The notes under the pieces: model-generated
The model's database searches: none
Seen by the model: the letters and a program-made list of their open reading frames with translations, nothing else
What the model was told of the DNA's origin: nothing
Position numbers and translations under genes: made by a program
Origin: Solirubrobacterales bacterium
GTDB taxonomy: Bacteria > Actinomycetota > Thermoleophilia > Solirubrobacterales > 70-9
Reading direction: 5' to 3'
DNA: 32,907 bases
NCBI GenBank assembly: GCA_035573435.1
Contig: DATMZR010000004.1
Span: 1 to 32,907 of the forward strand
Shown here: positions 23,386-31,169 of the stretch, piece after piece
How the letters are laid out: every line of letters starts with the position of its first letter
How positions within the stretch are numbered: position 1 is the stretch's first letter

Positions 23386-24240
23386 ATGCGGCTGTCACGG
23401 CGATCCAAGGGCATGCTCGGCCTCGGCGTTGGGGTCACGCTGGCCTTCATCTACATCCCCCTGGTCGTGATCGCGATCTACGCGTTCAATGGGGGGACGA
23501 CGCTCAGTTGGCCGCTCGAGAGCGTCACCACCGAGTGGTTCGGGAAGGCACTCGACAACCAGGGGGCCCGCGACGCACTCTGGACCTCCGTCAGGGTTGG
23601 AGCGGCTGCCACCGGAGTCGCGCTCTTGCTGGGCACCCTGGCCTCCTTCGCGGTCGCCCGCTATCGCTTCTTCGGCCGCGAGACGGTCTCGTTCCTCGTC
23701 GTGCTGCCGCTGGCCCTGCCCGGCATCGTGACCGGCGTGGCGCTCAGCAACACCTTCACCCAGGTCTTCGGCGTCGACCTCAGCCTCTTCACGGTCGTCG
23801 TCGGCCACGCGACCTTCTGCATCGTCGTCGTCTACAACAACGTGATCGCCCGACTGCGCCGGGTCTCGGAGAACCTCGAGGAAGCCTCCGCCGACCTCGG
23901 AGCGCACACCTGGCAGACCTTTCGGTTCGTCACGTTCCCGAGCATGCGGACTGCGCTAGTCGCGGGCGGCCTGCTCGCGTTTGCCCTCTCCTTCGACGAG
24001 ATCATCGTCACCACGTTCACGATCGGGGCGGGTGAGCAGACCCTTCCGATCTGGATCTTCAGCAACCTGTTCCGCGGCCAGCAGTTCCAGCTCACGAACG
24101 TCGTGGCCGTGATGGCGGTGTTGATCTCCATCATCCCGGTCTACCTGGCCCACCGACTGACCCTCGAGGAGGGTGGCGCCACCGCCGGCCGCGGGGCCCG
24201 CGGCGAGGCCGAGATCGCTGAGGTAACCGCCGTTCCCTGA
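23386..24240 (+). CDS. ABC transporter permease, PotC type (284 aa)
   Basis: The second membrane subunit, with six helices and the EAA loop LEEASADLGAHTWQTFRFVTFPSM. Other PotC-like marks are IYIPLVVIAIYAFNGG near the start, LVVLPLALPGIVTGVALS and ALSFDEIIVTTFTIG. It pairs with the preceding permease. The C-terminus is a short acidic tail (GEAEIAEVTAVP). It ends the plus-strand operon; its stop is only six bases from the stop of the convergent ATPase gene, with no terminator between, so the two transcripts probably overlap. Confidence 0.92.
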   Translation: MRLSRRSKGMLGLGVGVTLAFIYIPLVVIAIYAFNGGTTLSWPLESVTTEWFGKALDNQGARDALWTSVRVGAAATGVALLLGTLASFAVARYRFFGRETVSFLVVLPLALPGIVTGVALSNTFTQVFGVDLSLFTVVVGHATFCIVVVYNNVIARLRRVSENLEEASADLGAHTWQTFRFVTFPSMRTALVAGGLLAFALSFDEIIVTTFTIGAGEQTLPIWIFSNLFRGQQFQLTNVVAVMAVLISIIPVYLAHRLTLEEGGATAGRGARGEAEIAEVTAVP

Positions 24241-24246
24241 AATTCG

Positions 24247-25374
24247 TTAGCGGAGCACCAGCGCGTGCTCGGGATGCCATCCGAGCCTGACGCGCATGCC
24301 GATCTCCCAGCGATCGTCCGCCCGCGAGCGGGCGGTGTTCTGCTCCAGCGCGACCACGCGCACGTCAGGGGCCAACTGCACGATCACCTGGGTCGTTGTG
24401 CCCAGGTAGATCCGCTCCACGATCTCGCCCTCCACCGACACCATGCCGTCCTCGAGGTCGTCCAGGAAGATCTTCTCGGGGCGAACCGAGCAGAAGACGG
24501 AAGCGCCCTCCTCGCAGCCCTCGGGAAGCGGCGGAGCAAACAGCTCGCCGGTCTTGAGGCGCACGCCCTCAGCCTCAACCGTGGCCGGAAGCAGGTTCGA
24601 GACGCCGATGAACCCGGCGACGAACGGTTTCTGTGGGCTCTCGTAGATCTCCTCCGGCGGGCCGAACTGCTGCACAGCGCCCTCATCCATGACCGCGATC
24701 CGGTCGGACATGGCCAGCGCCTCCTCCTGGTCATGGGTGACGTAGAGGAAGGTGATCCCGACCTCGCGCTGGATCTCCTTCAGCTCGACCTGCATCTGCT
24801 TGCGCAGCTTCAGGTCGAGCGCGCCGAGCGGCTCGTCGAGCAACAGCACCGCGGGGCGGTTGACGAGCGCCCGGGCCAGCGCCACACGCTGCATCTGACC
24901 GCCCGAGAGCTGGCGCGGTTTGGCGCGCTCTCGGCCGGTGAGCTGGACGAGCTCGAGCGCGTCCGCCACGCGACTGCGGATCTCGTCCCCGGGAACCTTC
25001 CGCCTCTTCAATCCGAAGGCGACATTCCGCTCGACGTCGAGGTGCTCGAACAGGGCATAGCTCTGGAACACCGTGTTCACGTTCCGGGAGTACGGCGGGA
25101 CGTCGTCGACCGGCTCGCCCTCCAGGTACACGCTCCCCTCGGTCGGTTGCTCGAAGCCCGCGACCATGCGGAGGGTCGTCGTCTTCCCGCATCCCGAGGG
25201 CCCGAGCAGCGAGAAGAACTCGCCGCGCCGGATCGTGAGATTGAGGTCGTCGACCGCTACCGTGGCGCCGAAGCGCTTGGTGACCCCTTCGAAGCGGATC
25301 GCTTCGGAGCCGGTGCCATCGCTGCCGGTGGTCGCCTGGATGCTCGGGTCGGTGGTCGTGTGGTTTGCGGTCAT
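24247..25374 (-). CDS. potA: ABC transporter ATP-binding protein of the second importer (375 aa)
   Basis: ATPase with Walker [17 protein letters not shown]-loop FQSYALFEHLD, signature [14 protein letters not shown], Walker [14 protein letters not shown] and switch THDQEEALAM, followed by a TOBE domain (VRPEKIFLDDLEDGMVSVEGEI). It is close to the ATPase at 20041 in sequence, so the two importers are paralogues. It is the last gene of the minus-strand run; its ATG overlaps the upstream permease stop in ATGA. The N-terminal 25 residues are a Thr/Ser/Gly-rich extension. Confidence 0.93.
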   Translation of the reverse strand: MTANHTTTDPSIQATTGSDGTGSEAIRFEGVTKRFGATVAVDDLNLTIRRGEFFSLLGPSGCGKTTTLRMVAGFEQPTEGSVYLEGEPVDDVPPYSRNVNTVFQSYALFEHLDVERNVAFGLKRRKVPGDEIRSRVADALELVQLTGRERAKPRQLSGGQMQRVALARALVNRPAVLLLDEPLGALDLKLRKQMQVELKEIQREVGITFLYVTHDQEEALAMSDRIAVMDEGAVQQFGPPEEIYESPQKPFVAGFIGVSNLLPATVEAEGVRLKTGELFAPPLPEGCEEGASVFCSVRPEKIFLDDLEDGMVSVEGEIVERIYLGTTTQVIVQLAPDVRVVALEQNTARSRADDRWEIGMRVRLGWHPEHALVLR

Positions 25375-26255
25375 CCGGCCTCACCTCCAATCAGCACGTT
25401 TTGTTCCCCGCGTCGCCCCAGCAGGCGCGGGAGCGCAACGGCCAAGGCGACGATCAGGAACGAGATCACCAGCATCAGGGTCCCGATCGCGTTGATCGTT
25501 GGGCGGACGCCGAACCGGATCGAGGAGTAGATCTGCACCGGCAGCGGGGTCGGGGACTCGCCGGTGGTGAAGAAGGCGATCACGAAGTCGTCGAAGCTCA
25601 GCGCGAAGATCAAGAGCGCCGAGGCGATGATCGCGGGCCAGAGGGCGGGCAGCACGACCAGGCGAACCGTCTGTATGCGAGTGGCGCCGAGATCGAGCGC
25701 CGCCTCCTCGACCTCACGGTTCATCGTCGCCAGGCGCGCTCTCACGATCACGGTCACGAACGAGATCGAGAAGGTGATCTCGGCGATCATGATCGTGAGC
25801 AGCGAGAGGTCCATTCCGATCTGGGTGAACAGCACCAGCGCGGAGACGCCCGCGACGATCTCCGGGGTGACGAGCGGGATGAGCATGAGCACGTTGCTGG
25901 CCTGGGCGACCCGCGACCGGGCGCGGACGAGCGCAAAGGCCAGCGTGGTGCCGAGCACGGTCCCGACGATCATCGTCACGAACCCGATTTCGATGCTGGC
26001 AACGAGCGACTCCCGCAGGGTCACGCTGCTGAAGAACTCGTCGTACCACTGAAGGCTGAACCCCTCGAAGTTCTGCAGCGAGGGCGTTGAGTTGAAGGAG
26101 AACAGCGCGACGACCAGCAGCGGCGCGAAGGTCCAGACTACGAAGAGAAGGAAGAACGCGAGCAGGAAGCGGGGCCGGTCGAAGCCGCGCCGGCGCCGGC
26201 GCTCGGCGCGCCGCCGCGCGAGCGGCAGCCTCGCTGCCCAGCCCGGAGCGCTCAT
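25371..26255 (-). CDS. ABC transporter permease, PotC type (294 aa)
   Basis: Membrane subunit with six hydrophobic segments after a very basic N-terminus (RRRAERRRRRGFDRPR). The EAA loop is VEEAALDLGATRIQTVRLVVLPALWP, and LLIFALSFDDFVIAFFTTG matches the PotC signature. The ATG overlaps the stop of the preceding permease by four bases. Its partner is the permease at 26252. Confidence 0.92.
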   Translation of the reverse strand: MSAPGWAARLPLARRRAERRRRRGFDRPRFLLAFFLLFVVWTFAPLLVVALFSFNSTPSLQNFEGFSLQWYDEFFSSVTLRESLVASIEIGFVTMIVGTVLGTTLAFALVRARSRVAQASNVLMLIPLVTPEIVAGVSALVLFTQIGMDLSLLTIMIAEITFSISFVTVIVRARLATMNREVEEAALDLGATRIQTVRLVVLPALWPAIIASALLIFALSFDDFVIAFFTTGESPTPLPVQIYSSIRFGVRPTINAIGTLMLVISFLIVALAVALPRLLGRRGEQNVLIGGEAG

Positions 26256-27103
26256 GCCGACGCCTCCCGGGAGGCGCGCGTCGCCGAGCGCACGTACAGC
26301 AGCATCCAGACGAGCAGGAAGCCCATCATCACGATCGTCAACGCGGCTCCGAAGGGCCAGTTCTGGGCCTCGAGGAACTGCTGCTGGATCAGGTTGCCGA
26401 CCATGTACGTGTCCGGGCCACCGAGCAGCTGGGCGGAGATGAAGTCACCGACCGCGGGGAGGAAGACGAGCACGCAGCCGGCAACCACGCCCTGGAACGC
26501 GGCCGGCCAGGTCACATGCCAGAACGTCTGCCAGCGGTTCCCGTAGAGATCCTTGCCCGCCTCGATCAGGGCCGGGTCCATGCGGTCGAGCGCGGCGTAC
26601 AGCGGCAGGATCATGAAGGCCAGGTAGCCATAGACCAAGCCGCCGATCACCGCCCAGGAGGTATTGATGAACCGGACCCCGTTCTCGGCGAGGCCGACGT
26701 CCTGGAGGATCCCGTTCGCGAGCCCCTCGTCCGAGAGGATCGCCACCCAGGCGTAGGTGCGGACGAGGTAGTTGACCAGGAACGGCAGCACCACGGCCGC
26801 GATCAGAAGCGTCTTCCAACGGCCGCCGAAGCGGGCGATGTAGTAGGCGATCGGATAGCCGATCAGCAGGCAGAGGGCCACGGTGGCGAGCGCGTATGTG
26901 ACCGAGCGCAGCAGCACGGGGGCGAACAGCGGGTCGAAGACGTCGGCGTAGTTCCCCGGGTGCCAGCCGTAGACGGCCTCGAAGATGGGGTCCGTCCTCC
27001 CCAGGGATACCAACACGACGATGCCCATAGGGACTGCGAAGAGCAACAACAGCCACACCCCCGCGGGGGCCAGCATGAAATGCGCGAAACGGTTCTCGCT
27101 CAC
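26252..27103 (-). CDS. ABC transporter permease, PotB type (283 aa)
   Basis: Membrane subunit with helices starting FMLAPAGVWLLLLFAVPMGIVVLVSLG and an EAA loop ALIEAGKDLYGNRWQTFWHVTWPAAFQ; FLPAVGDFISAQLLGG is typical of PotB. The GTG start at 27103 follows the binding-protein stop by ten bases and has no strong ribosome site, so coupling is likely. It ends overlapping the next permease. Confidence 0.92.
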   Translation of the reverse strand: MSENRFAHFMLAPAGVWLLLLFAVPMGIVVLVSLGRTDPIFEAVYGWHPGNYADVFDPLFAPVLLRSVTYALATVALCLLIGYPIAYYIARFGGRWKTLLIAAVVLPFLVNYLVRTYAWVAILSDEGLANGILQDVGLAENGVRFINTSWAVIGGLVYGYLAFMILPLYAALDRMDPALIEAGKDLYGNRWQTFWHVTWPAAFQGVVAGCVLVFLPAVGDFISAQLLGGPDTYMVGNLIQQQFLEAQNWPFGAALTIVMMGFLLVWMLLYVRSATRASREASA

Positions 27104-27113
27104 TGGCCCGTGC

Positions 27114-28229
27114 TCACGACGCCTTCACCTCGAGGAACGTGTTGGTCCACAGCTCCCGGTCGTCCTGGGGGAGGTTCGCGAACTGGTCGCCGCCCTCGAG
27201 GTCGTCGACGGTGACCACGATGTTCGGGTCGCCCTTGGCCAGCTCCTGGAAGGTCTCGTCCTGGCCATGGTTGGGCATGGGGTAGCCGTTCCAGCTGACG
27301 TTCTTCGCGGCGTTCTTGGGATCGAGCATGAAGTCGATGAACAGAAGCGCCGTGCCCGGGTGCTCCGAGTTGACGGGTATGCAGAAGGCGTCGCTGCCGA
27401 CCGGAAATCCGTCCTGCGTGATCTTCTCGAACACGTAGGCGTCCGGGTCGTCGACCCGGTAGCGGATGTTGATGATGTCGCCGTTCCAGAGATGCTGGAT
27501 CCAGGCGTTGCCGCTCGACATGGTCGTGATCGTGTCCACCGAGAATCCGCGCAGCAGCGGCTTCAGGCCCACCAGCCACTCCTCGGTGGTGTTCAACTCC
27601 GACTCCACGACGGTGTTCATCTCGAAGCCGTTGCGAAGGTTTCCCGCCGCGAGCGCTTCCTGATAGTCGTCGAGTACATAGATCCGCCCCGCCGCCTCCT
27701 CGTTCGCGAGGTCGTCCCAGGAGCCGGTCAAGTCGCCCAGGATGTCGGCCCGGTAGCCGATCCCGGTGATGTAGAGCGAGTAGGGGACGGAGTGCGCCGA
27801 ATCAGGGTCGTACCAGGGGTCGTTGAAATAGCCGTAGATGTTGTCGAGATTCTCGAGCTTGTCGCGCGGGATCCGCAGCACCTGCTCTTGCTGGATCAGC
27901 CGCTGCACGTACTCGGCGGTCGGGAACATCACGTCGTAGGCATTGCCGGACCGAAGCTTGGCCAGCATCCCCTCCATCGAGTCAAAGTAGGACTCGATCA
28001 CCCTGACGTCGTACCGCTTCTCGAACTCCTTGACGAGTGCCGGGTTGATGTACTGGGAGTAGTTGAAGTAAAAGAGGTCGCCGTCCACCTTCGGCTCGAT
28101 CACCCGGTTGACGTCTCCCCGGATGCCGTGCCCGATCCCGCACCCCGCCAGCCCGTAGGCCGCGAGCGCCGCGCCGGCACCGGCCCGCAGCAGGTCACGC
28201 CGGCTGAGCGCGTCCAATCCGGGAGTCAC
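27114..28229 (-). CDS. Tat-type solute-binding lipoprotein, PotD type (371 aa)
   Basis: The binding protein of the second importer. The N-terminus has a twin-arginine motif (SRRDLLRAGAG, R10-R11), a hydrophobic segment and a lipobox LAGC (C30), so it is probably exported folded by Tat and lipid-anchored. The body has PotD-like blocks: LFYFNYSQYINPALVKEFEKRYDVRV, SGNAYDVMFPTAEYVQRL, VPYSLYITGIGYR, ALLFIDFMLDPKNAAKNVSWNGYPMPN. This differs from the Sec-type binding protein at 21177, so the two systems may bind different ligands. The GTG overlaps the TetR stop in GTGA, which places transporter and regulator in one transcript. Confidence 0.92.
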   Translation of the reverse strand: MTPGLDALSRRDLLRAGAGAALAAYGLAGCGIGHGIRGDVNRVIEPKVDGDLFYFNYSQYINPALVKEFEKRYDVRVIESYFDSMEGMLAKLRSGNAYDVMFPTAEYVQRLIQQEQVLRIPRDKLENLDNIYGYFNDPWYDPDSAHSVPYSLYITGIGYRADILGDLTGSWDDLANEEAAGRIYVLDDYQEALAAGNLRNGFEMNTVVESELNTTEEWLVGLKPLLRGFSVDTITTMSSGNAWIQHLWNGDIINIRYRVDDPDAYVFEKITQDGFPVGSDAFCIPVNSEHPGTALLFIDFMLDPKNAAKNVSWNGYPMPNHGQDETFQELAKGDPNIVVTVDDLEGGDQFANLPQDDRELWTNTFLEVKAS

Positions 28230-28885
28230 CTCGTTCCGCCTCCGGGGGCGATGGCATCGCGATCTTGCGGCGCCAGCTCACAGCCGAGCAGCAGCTCTGC
28301 CGCGCTGAGCGCCAGGTCGCGCATCCGCTCCGGCGTGATCCCACGGTCGTCCAGGGTCGCCTGGACTGCCAGCCCGTCCAAGAGGGAGGCGATGATCGTC
28401 GCTACGTCAATCCCGTCCTCCCCAGCGAACTCGCCGAGCTCCTGGCCGGCGCGAACGACCTCGGCAATCCGGTCGCGCCAGCGGTCATCAAGCCGTTGGC
28501 GGGCCACCGCCGCGCCCTGGTCCCGAAGGGCCCTGCCCCAGAGCTCGATCCACAGCCTGCAGTCGTACTCCGCGGCGCAGGCCTCGATCAGCGCGCGGAG
28601 CCGGTCGCGCGGGTGTTCGAGCCCGGCGAGACGCTCGGTGACGGCGCCGTCGAACCGGTCCTCATCGAAGGTGAGCGCGCTGGTGAGCAGTTCGTCCTTG
28701 GACCCGAACCAGTAGATCACGGCCGGCGGGCTGGTCCCGGCCCGTTCGGCGACGTCGGCCACCCGGGTCGAGCCGAATCCGCGCTCGCCGATCACCTCGG
28801 CCGCGGCAGCCAGAAGCTGCGGCTTGCGGATGTGATCGATCTGAGGGCGCGGACTCAACGGTCGCGGCCCATCCTCTCTCCTCAA
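28226..28885 (-). CDS. TetR-family regulator, first of two (219 aa)
   Basis: Residues about 16-62 form the TetR DNA-binding domain: HIRKPQLLAAAAEVIGERGFGSTRVADVAERAGTSPPAVIYWFGSKDEL. The rest is a helical ligand domain of BetI-like style. It sits upstream of the importer genes and overlaps the binding-protein start, so it probably controls them, and itself through the dyad at 28894-28919. The start is uncertain: TTG at 28885 gives 219 residues, TTG at 28858 gives 210. The best ribosome site (GAGGAGAGAGG) is placed for an ATG at 28872 that encodes only MGRDR and stops in TTGA at the second TTG. Confidence 0.88.
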   Translation of the reverse strand: MRREDGPRPLSPRPQIDHIRKPQLLAAAAEVIGERGFGSTRVADVAERAGTSPPAVIYWFGSKDELLTSALTFDEDRFDGAVTERLAGLEHPRDRLRALIEACAAEYDCRLWIELWGRALRDQGAAVARQRLDDRWRDRIAEVVRAGQELGEFAGEDGIDVATIIASLLDGLAVQATLDDRGITPERMRDLALSAAELLLGCELAPQDRDAIAPGGGTR

Positions 28886-28893
28886 TCGCTCCC

Positions 28894-28919
28894 GTAAGTT
28901 GAACCGACATTCAAGTTAC
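28894..28919. promoter_or_regulatory. Candidate TetR operator between the two regulator genes
   Basis: GTAAGTTGAA-CCGACA-TTCAAGTTAC is a 26-base dyad with 9 of 10 positions symmetric on each arm. It overlaps the end of the upstream TetR gene and a TAACTT -10-like box on the minus strand (28913-28918), nine bases before the first possible start of the next TetR gene. Size and position suit a TetR-family binding site for autoregulation. Confidence 0.6.
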
Positions 28920-29539
28920 ACCACCCGCCTAAGGTCCGCCGCCTCGATCCCGAGCTGCGGCGCCAACCGCTCGGCCACCAGGGCATGCGCGGCCTCGACG
29001 TCCATCGCTGGGTCATCGATCAGCGCCCTCACCCCCACCCCGTCGAGGAGGGCCATCGCCAGGTTGGCGGTGGCGGCGACGTCCGCGTCGGAGCGGAACT
29101 CCCCGCTCTCGACGCCGGCTCGAATCAGCGCCTCCATCCACCTGCGGTAGCGCTCGTACAGTCGCGCCGCGACCGGGCGAAGGCCCGGCTCGCGGACGGC
29201 GCGCAGCCACAGCTCCACCCAGAGCACCCAGTCACGGTGGGGGCGGCCGGGCTCCGGCAGACACTCACGGATCGCCCTGGCCATTCCGGCGGTGGCCGAC
29301 TCGGCCTCCCCGTCTCCCTCCGGGAAGCGGCCCTCGCCGACCAGCTCGAAGGAGTGAATGAGTGCCTGCTCGAGGAGCTCCTCGCGAGTGGAGAAGTAGT
29401 GGTGCACGAGGGCCGTGGAGGCACCGGCCCTCATCGCGACGCGGGCGATCCTCACCTCGTCGATGCCCTGAGCCGCGATCAGGTCGCAGGCGGCCTCGAG
29501 GATTCGCTCCCGGGTGCTCTGCGACACGGAGACGACCAT
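28916..29539 (-). CDS. TetR-family regulator, second of two (207 aa)
   Basis: The N-terminal domain reads STRERILEAACDLIAAQGIDEVRIARVAMRAGASTALVHHYFSTREELL, a full TetR helix-turn-helix. The C-terminal ligand domain is unrelated in detail to that of the neighbouring regulator, so the two probably sense different compounds. I start at ATG 29539 rather than the upstream frame (to 29614), because the extra residues are Arg-rich, overlap the FAD gene's end and lack family similarity. It lies 22 bases after the FAD oxidoreductase stop and 30 before the next TetR gene. Confidence 0.88.
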   Translation of the reverse strand: MVVSVSQSTRERILEAACDLIAAQGIDEVRIARVAMRAGASTALVHHYFSTREELLEQALIHSFELVGEGRFPEGDGEAESATAGMARAIRECLPEPGRPHRDWVLWVELWLRAVREPGLRPVAARLYERYRRWMEALIRAGVESGEFRSDADVAATANLAMALLDGVGVRALIDDPAMDVEAAHALVAERLAPQLGIEAADLRRVV

Positions 29540-29561
29540 AGGAGCCCTGCCGGACCTCAGC

Positions 29562-31169
29562 CTATGCGGCCGCCAGCGCCACCCCAGCGTCGGCGAGCAC
29601 GGCCGCCGCCGCATTCCGCCCGTTGAGCGCGATGACGCTCCCGGCGGGATGGGTCGCGGCCCCGCACAAGTAGAGGCCGGTCACCGGCGTTCTGGCCGAC
29701 AGTCTCCCCTCCCACATCTGGTCCGGCGTCACCTCGCCCTGGAAGATATTGCCGCCGGTCAGTCCGATCCGCGACTCGATGTCCGGGGGGCCGAGTACCT
29801 CGTACTCGGCCAGGCAATCCTCGAAGCCCGGGGCGAAGCGGTCGATCAGCTCGATGAACTGTCGCCCGACCGACTCGCGGCGCGAGTCCCAATCGCCTTC
29901 CGAGAGCTCGTAAGGCCCGTACTGGCCGAAGACGCTCATCAGGTGCTTGCCCTCGGGAGCGGGGCTGGGGTCATACCCGGTCTGGAAGTAGATCTCGCCG
30001 AAGCCAACGGCCGGCTCTCCGCGCTCGCATCTCTCGAACGCGCGCTGCGCGTCGTCGATCGTGCCGGTCACGTCGATCGTCGCCCGTGCCGGCCACGCCT
30101 CGCCTGGCGCCGCGCTCCAGCTCGGCAGGCGTTCGAGGGCGGCGTTGAACTTGACCACCGGGCTGCGGACCTTCCAGCGTTCCAGCCGCTCGCGATACGC
30201 GGGATCGACCTCCTGCTCGGAGAGCATGCCGAGGGTTCGCTTGGGGTCGGCGTTCGAGATCACCGTGTCCGACCGCAGCGCGGTGCCGTCCTCCAGGGTG
30301 ACGCCCTGGCCGGGGACGATCTCGGCGACCAGGACCCCGCAGGCCAGGACGGCGCCGGCCTCGCGGGCCGCGTCGGCGATCGCGAAGCTGACCATTCCCA
30401 TGCCGCCCTCGACGTATCCCCACAGCGGGCCCTGCCCGCCCATGTCGCCCTGGAAGTGCATGAGCTTGATCGAGGCCGTGCCCGGGTCCTTCGGCCCACC
30501 CCAGGTGCCGATGATCCCCTGGCCGAAGAGGGCGGTCTTGAGGCGCTCGTCGGACAGGTGGTCGTCCAGCACGTCCGCGATCGAGGCCTCGAACGCCAGG
30601 TCGATCATCGTGCGGTCGTGGCCCAGGAGCTCCTCGATCTCTGCGCGCGTGGGCGCCTCCCCCACCCAGGTGTCCCGTTCGCCCTGGCGCAGTTTGCGGC
30701 GAACCTCGTCGAACAGCTCCTCGTAGGCCCAATAGCCGTGGACGTCGGTCGCCGAGACGCCGAGCTCGTCGAGGTTGGCCTGGGTGCGCGAGTGGTCGAG
30801 CCACTGTCCGAAGGCAGTGCCGTCGTCGAAGGGAACCCACAGGTTCGGATCGGCCATCCAGTAGCGAAGGCCGCGCCGCTCGAGCTCGAGCTCCCGAATC
30901 ACGAGGTCGTCGAGCAGGCCAACCACGTAGGCGCACGGACTGACGACGAATCGCTCGTCCGAGAACGGCCGCTCGAGGGTGCAGGCGCCGCCCAGGCGCT
31001 CGCGCCGCTCCAGGACGCAAACCGAGCGCCCGGCCCGCGCCAGGTAGGCAGCGGCCGTCAGGCCGTTGTGCCCACCTCCGACGACGATCGCGTCCCAATC
31101 GCGCTTCGCGAGGTCGGCCACGGGCTCGGGCAGGCCGACCTCCCCCAGCTTGGCGGCGATCTCGTTCAC
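29562..31169 (-). CDS. FAD-dependent oxidoreductase, phytoene-desaturase-like (535 aa)
   Basis: A large flavoprotein with the dinucleotide-binding motif DAIVVGGGHNGLTAAAYLARAGRSVCVLERRERLGGAC (about residues 24-61) and the C-terminal FAD motif GLYLCGAATHPAGSVIALNGRNAA. This is the CrtI/amine-oxidase-like fold seen in many actinobacterial proteins of unknown substrate. The frame is open upstream to 31409, but GTG at 31169 has a GAGGAGGTGA ribosome site and overlaps the Rieske stop in GTGA, so it is the start. Being co-translated with a Rieske oxygenase, it may act on the product of that enzyme. A role as the electron-donor reductase is less likely, since no NAD or ferredoxin domain is seen. 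Confidence 0.9.
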   Translation of the reverse strand: MNEIAAKLGEVGLPEPVADLAKRDWDAIVVGGGHNGLTAAAYLARAGRSVCVLERRERLGGACTLERPFSDERFVVSPCAYVVGLLDDLVIRELELERRGLRYWMADPNLWVPFDDGTAFGQWLDHSRTQANLDELGVSATDVHGYWAYEELFDEVRRKLRQGERDTWVGEAPTRAEIEELLGHDRTMIDLAFEASIADVLDDHLSDERLKTALFGQGIIGTWGGPKDPGTASIKLMHFQGDMGGQGPLWGYVEGGMGMVSFAIADAAREAGAVLACGVLVAEIVPGQGVTLEDGTALRSDTVISNADPKRTLGMLSEQEVDPAYRERLERWKVRSPVVKFNAALERLPSWSAAPGEAWPARATIDVTGTIDDAQRAFERCERGEPAVGFGEIYFQTGYDPSPAPEGKHLMSVFGQYGPYELSEGDWDSRRESVGRQFIELIDRFAPGFEDCLAEYEVLGPPDIESRIGLTGGNIFQGEVTPDQMWEGRLSARTPVTGLYLCGAATHPAGSVIALNGRNAAAAVLADAGVALAAA

